From Ignavibacteriaceae bacterium (GTDB taxonomy: Bacteria; Bacteroidota; Ignavibacteria; Ignavibacteriales; Ignavibacteriaceae): DNA of 9,640 nt. Below are positions 7,431 through 9,640 of this stretch, piece after piece (position 1 is the stretch's first letter; each line of letters begins with the position of its first letter). The notes below the pieces were generated by a model, which worked only from the letters and a program-made list of their open reading frames with translations, had not been told where the DNA came from and did not search any database. The stretch covers positions 1 through 9,640 of the forward strand of contig JALONF010000055.1 in NCBI GenBank assembly GCA_025455085.1, given 5' to 3'. The position numbers were made by a program, and so were the translations under genes.

Positions 7431-7465
7431 TTAAATTAATAAAGGCGCTGCTTGATGCAGCGCCC
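7431..7465 (-). terminator. GC-rich hairpin in the peptidase upstream gap, probable terminator
   Basis: An 8-bp stem of mostly G-C pairs (GGCGCTGC / GCAGCGCC, 7444-7451 and 7457-7464) with a 5-nt loop is followed on the minus strand by TTTATTAATTT. It can terminate the transcript of the 177-aa gene, whose stop is about 157 nt upstream. It ends only 36 nt before the peptidase ATG, so it could instead be a structured element in that gene's leader. Confidence 0.65.
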
Positions 7466-7494
7466 TTTAGTCGAAGGAGAGAGCGAGAGAGAAG

Positions 7495-7531
7495 ACTTAT
7501 TGTAAAATTCTTAATAAGTGTTAGTTTACAA
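7495..7531. repeat. Overlapping AT-rich inverted repeats in the 7408-7621 gap
   Basis: Two 7-bp inverted repeats interlock: ACTTATT/AATAAGT (7495-7501 and 7513-7519) and TTGTAAA/TTTACAA (7500-7506 and 7525-7531). They share two bases, so they cannot both fold at once. They lie in the 214-bp gap between the 177-aa gene and the peptidase gene, beside a GA-rich tract at 7473-7494. They may be a protein-binding site or chance in AT-rich DNA. Confidence 0.3.
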
Positions 7532-7621
7532 TTATATAATTATGCCTATTTCCGATTTGGCATCTAACACCAATCAAAATTTCCCATAACTTAAAAGTTC
7601 ACAACCTTATGTTAATTCATC

Positions 7622-8155
7622 TTAGTTGAATTTGATTTGTCTATACAATTCCTTAGACAAATTAGCCAATTCTGTATTCAATAAATCATTATCAAAGGGC
7701 ATTGAAGACTCTAACCAAGTATTTAAATCAGACTCATATAAATACTTTTTCCATCCATCCTGATCTACAAAAAAGCTTACGATATTTCCCACTTTGTGGA
7801 AGCCAATAAAAACTACTCGCTTGTAGAACAATACTTTTTTTACATTTGATTGTCCAAACCAAAACTGGTTATGTAAGAGCATCTTGCTCAATTCGTCTAA
7901 CAAATGATCAGCTTCTGAAAACAGTTTTTCATAAAGATGCTTGCAAACCCTTCTTATATCGCGTCTCGGGTACAATTTAACATTTTGACGATATACCTTG
8001 CAGGAACAGCTTAATGAATAAAGATTGACTCCATTTCGACTGGTTTTAATTGTCTTTTTGCTAATTCCAGACAAGTAAGGTATCTGATATACATCAGAAG
8101 TAATTTCTATTTTCTCCCTCTTTTGCTCCTCCACATTTAGAGAGATTCTAACCAT
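7622..8155 (-). CDS. Hypothetical protein with SWIM-like zinc-binding motif
   Basis: I do not recognise this 177-aa protein as a named family. It has no signal peptide or membrane segment, so it should be cytoplasmic. The central part carries C50-S-C52, 18 residues, then C71-K-H73, which matches the SWIM zinc-finger pattern CxCx(n)CxH. The spacer is rich in basic residues (KLYPRRDIRR). In known proteins SWIM motifs bind DNA or mediate protein contacts. The region after it has a likely helix (about 79-95), a hydrophobic strand-like stretch (VLFYKRVVFIGF, 108-119; NIVSFFVD, 124-131) and a helical C-terminus. The ATG at 8155 has no Shine-Dalgarno sequence; the gene starts 46 nt after the upstream T9SS cargo gene and could be in its transcript. 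The function is unknown; a DNA-binding or regulatory role is only a guess. Confidence 0.75.
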   Translation of the reverse strand: MVRISLNVEEQKREKIEITSDVYQIPYLSGISKKTIKTSRNGVNLYSLSCSCKVYRQNVKLYPRRDIRRVCKHLYEKLFSEADHLLDELSKMLLHNQFWFGQSNVKKVLFYKRVVFIGFHKVGNIVSFFVDQDGWKKYLYESDLNTWLESSMPFDNDLLNTELANLSKELYRQIKFN

Positions 8156-8201
8156 GTCTGTTTAATAAATTATAGATAAATTTTAATAGTATTATAATGT
8201 C

Positions 8202-9005
8202 CTATTTAAGCAATGTCATCTTTTTAGAAATTATACCTTGTTCGTGTTTTAATTGATATATATATATTCCTGAAGCCAGGTTCTTTCCATCAAAATTGAA
8301 GTTGTAGTTACCGGAATTATAATAACCTGTTGCAATTTCAGATACTTCGTTGCCCAGCAGATCAAAAACCTTTAGAGTAATTTCAGAACCAACCGGTAAG
8401 GTGACGTTAATTGTAGTACCAGGATTAAAGGGATTTGGATAATTCTGATTTAGCTCAAAGTTAATTGGATTTTGAATGATGTCCTGAACATCAGTTACAT
8501 TATCATAAGTTACAATTAATTTCCCTTGTGTGAGGACATTAGCATTAGTTATATTGTATGACCCCGATCCTGACAGGAGAGGACTTGAACCAAGTAAAGT
8601 GCTAACTACAATTGAAACACCAGAAGGAAGGTTATAATTAATTGTTAACACATTTGCACTGGTCCCAGTTTGTAACTGCCACTTTAGATCTAATGTATCA
8701 ACACCGCTAAAAGGAAAAGAAGGAGCATGTCTTATATCAGTATAAGATTCAAATGCGCCAATGACAAATCTTACCTCAAGGGCAGGTGCGAAAGGCGGCA
8801 ATGCATCTTCAAATGGTAGTCCATCGTAACCACTTGTTGCGGCTGGATCTAAACCAAATGCAAGCACATTGTTGAATGTAGCTCCACTGTTATCTGAAAA
8901 ATTTAAACCTATTTCCAATTGTGCAGGGGTAATCTGTGAATAAATATGAATCGTACATAGTAATATTCCAAATGCAACCTGAAAAAGTTTAATACTAGAT
9001 TTCAT
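8202..9005 (-). CDS. Secreted T9SS cargo protein with C-terminal sorting domain
   Basis: The 267-aa protein has a signal peptide (about 1-24, MKSSIKLFQV...IHIYSQ) and a C-terminal type IX sorting domain (about 183-267) beginning FELNQNYPNPFNPGTTI and ending SKKMTLLK. It should cross the outer membrane through the T9SS, be cleaved there and be attached to the surface or released. The N-terminal part (25-170) carries LEIGLNFSDN, AFGLDPAATSGYDGLPFED and a beta-rich stretch, an arrangement I associate with secreted Ignavibacteria proteins but cannot name. The start was moved to the ATG at 9005: it has AGAGGA 10 nt upstream and begins the signal peptide. The frame is open up to 9125, but that extension adds 40 residues from the terminator region. 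It follows another T9SS cargo gene across a terminator. The ligand or activity is unknown. Confidence 0.88.
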   Translation of the reverse strand: MKSSIKLFQVAFGILLCTIHIYSQITPAQLEIGLNFSDNSGATFNNVLAFGLDPAATSGYDGLPFEDALPPFAPALEVRFVIGAFESYTDIRHAPSFPFSGVDTLDLKWQLQTGTSANVLTINYNLPSGVSIVVSTLLGSSPLLSGSGSYNITNANVLTQGKLIVTYDNVTDVQDIIQNPINFELNQNYPNPFNPGTTINVTLPVGSEITLKVFDLLGNEVSEIATGYYNSGNYNFNFDGKNLASGIYIYQLKHEQGIISKKMTLLK

Positions 9006-9015
9006 AGAATAATAT

Positions 9016-9021
9016 TCCTCT
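9016..9021 (-). promoter_or_regulatory. Shine-Dalgarno fixing the start of the 267-aa cargo
   Basis: AGAGGA on the minus strand, 10 nt before the ATG at 9005. Together with the signal peptide that begins at this ATG, it rules out the longer open frame starting at 9125, whose first codons overlap a terminator hairpin. Confidence 0.55.
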
Positions 9022-9070
9022 TGATAATTAATTAATATTTTGAAAGAAATTCTAAAATTATTTGACTTAT

Positions 9071-9110
9071 GTGAAATTAAATTATCTGCCCCCCATACGA
9101 GGGGCAGATA
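9071..9110 (-). terminator. Intrinsic terminator after the truncated T9SS cargo gene
   Basis: A perfect 10-bp stem TATCTGCCCC / GGGGCAGATA (9083-9092 and 9101-9110) with an 8-nt loop is followed on the minus strand by ATTTAATTT. It starts 15 nt after the stop codon at 9126, so it closes the gene entering from the right and separates it from the 267-aa cargo, which should have its own promoter in the AT-rich 9022-9080 stretch. I could not pick a promoter there with confidence. Confidence 0.85.
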
Positions 9111-9125
9111 TTTAGCGAATCTCAA

Positions 9126-9640
9126 TTACTTCATTAGTATCATTTTCTTTGATTGAGCGAATTCGCCTGCGATCATTCTGTATATATAACTGCCAGAGCT
9201 CATTTTACTACCTGAATTATTCAAACCATCCCACTGAACAGAGTAAGTTCCTCTTTGAACTTCACCTGTATAAAGAGTTCTTACTTCCTGACCGAGCATA
9301 TCGTATATGGAAATTACAACATCACTGGTTTTTGGAACCGAGAATTCAATGGCTGTAGTAGGATTAAACGGATTTGGATAATTCTGGCTGAGAGAATATT
9401 CAACTGGAAGCTGTGGAGCGTCTCCGTAAATCACCTGTATACTAAGTTTGTTAATTGCATTATTTTCTTCATCTGCTAAAACGACGTAATCAATCTTTAT
9501 ATCCCTTGGATTTGAAATTGAGAATGGCATATTGAGATATAAATATTGACCCGGTTCTAAAGAAGCAGCCAGTTCATCGTATACAAGTACGCGCATAATT
9601 TTCTGATCTTGATAGTAATAACCATTACCCATAACTGTTT
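9126..9640 (-). CDS. T9SS cargo protein, 3' part only (runs off the right edge)
   Basis: The reading frame is open to the window edge: two further codons (Thr, Val) precede the first in-frame Met at 9632, so this is the C-terminal part of a longer gene and that Met is not a credible start. The visible 170 residues contain a beta-rich segment of a larger extracellular domain (through INKLSIQVIYG, where the Met at 9632 is residue 1 and this is 60-70) and a type IX sorting domain (about 79-168). The latter begins YSLSQNYPNPFNPTTAIEF, passes IYDMLGQEVRTL and ends AQSKKMILMK. The protein is expected at the cell surface or outside. Its catalytic or binding domain lies outside the window, so no function can be given. 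A strong terminator follows 15 nt after the stop. Confidence 0.9.
   Translation of the reverse strand, partial: TVMGNGYYYQDQKIMRVLVYDELAASLEPGQYLYLNMPFSISNPRDIKIDYVVLADEENNAINKLSIQVIYGDAPQLPVEYSLSQNYPNPFNPTTAIEFSVPKTSDVVISIYDMLGQEVRTLYTGEVQRGTYSVQWDGLNNSGSKMSSGSYIYRMIAGEFAQSKKMILMK

Noticed and set aside
7501..7615. Isolated TGTAAA and TGTTAA hexamers as a second Pho box
   Set aside because: They are not repeated at 11-bp period as at 5708-5736; single copies are expected by chance in AT-rich DNA.
8169..8197. TATAAT (minus strand 8169-8174) with TTATAA 17 bp upstream as promoter of the 177-aa gene
   Set aside because: The hexamers sit in a very AT-rich 46-bp gap where such matches are common, the start would be only a few bases before the ATG, and the lineage probably uses a different promoter consensus.
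9006..9125. N-terminal extension of the 267-aa cargo to an ATG at 9125 (40 extra residues)
   Set aside because: The extension is encoded by the terminator hairpin and AT-rich leader, lacks a ribosome-binding site and would bury the signal peptide 40 residues in. The ATG at 9005 has AGAGGA upstream and starts a proper signal peptide.
9149..9479. Plus-strand open frames opposite the truncated T9SS cargo
   Set aside because: They are antisense to a clear sorting domain and show no recognisable protein features.

Overview
The window reads as AT-rich chromosomal DNA from the Bacteroidota/Chlorobi side of bacteria, most likely an Ignavibacteria-type organism. The best clue is the pair of C-terminal type IX secretion (T9SS) sorting domains that begin with NQNYPNPFNP or SQNYPNPFNP and end in KKMxLxK; this form is typical of Ignavibacteria secreted proteins. 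The outer-membrane porin and the secreted proteins whose signal peptides end in ..SQ or ..AQ fit a diderm cell. This placement is inferred from motifs, not from a search. Every supported gene lies on the minus strand, so transcription runs from high to low coordinates.

Right part (about 7.6-9.64 kb). The 3' end of a truncated T9SS cargo gene enters from the right edge and ends in a strong intrinsic terminator. It is followed by a second, complete T9SS cargo (267 aa; its start is at 9005, not at the longer ORF start) and then by a 177-aa protein of unknown function with a SWIM-like CxC...CxH zinc motif. A 214-bp gap with a GC-rich hairpin separates these from a secreted M28-family zinc aminopeptidase (5761-7407).

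Left part (about 0.08-5.75 kb). This is a complete high-affinity phosphate uptake locus in the order pstS, OprO/P-like porin, pstC, pstA, pstB, phoU. A triple TTAACA-type direct repeat with 11-12-bp period lies about 80 bp upstream of pstS and looks like a PhoB/PhoP-type Pho box. A textbook terminator lies between pstS and the porin gene, suggesting that pstS is expressed in excess and the other genes by read-through. The expected chain is: phosphate crosses the outer membrane through the porin, is captured by the PstS lipoprotein, and is imported by PstC/PstA/PstB, with PhoU reporting transporter status to a PhoR-type kinase. No phoB/phoR pair is in the window.

Most of the window is well-understood biology. 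The items most worth a second look are the Pho-box array, the porin placed inside the pst operon behind an attenuator, the SWIM-like orphan protein, and the N-terminal domain of the 267-aa secreted protein. I found no CRISPR array, insertion sequence, tRNA or rRNA, and no clear sign of a previously undescribed multi-gene system.
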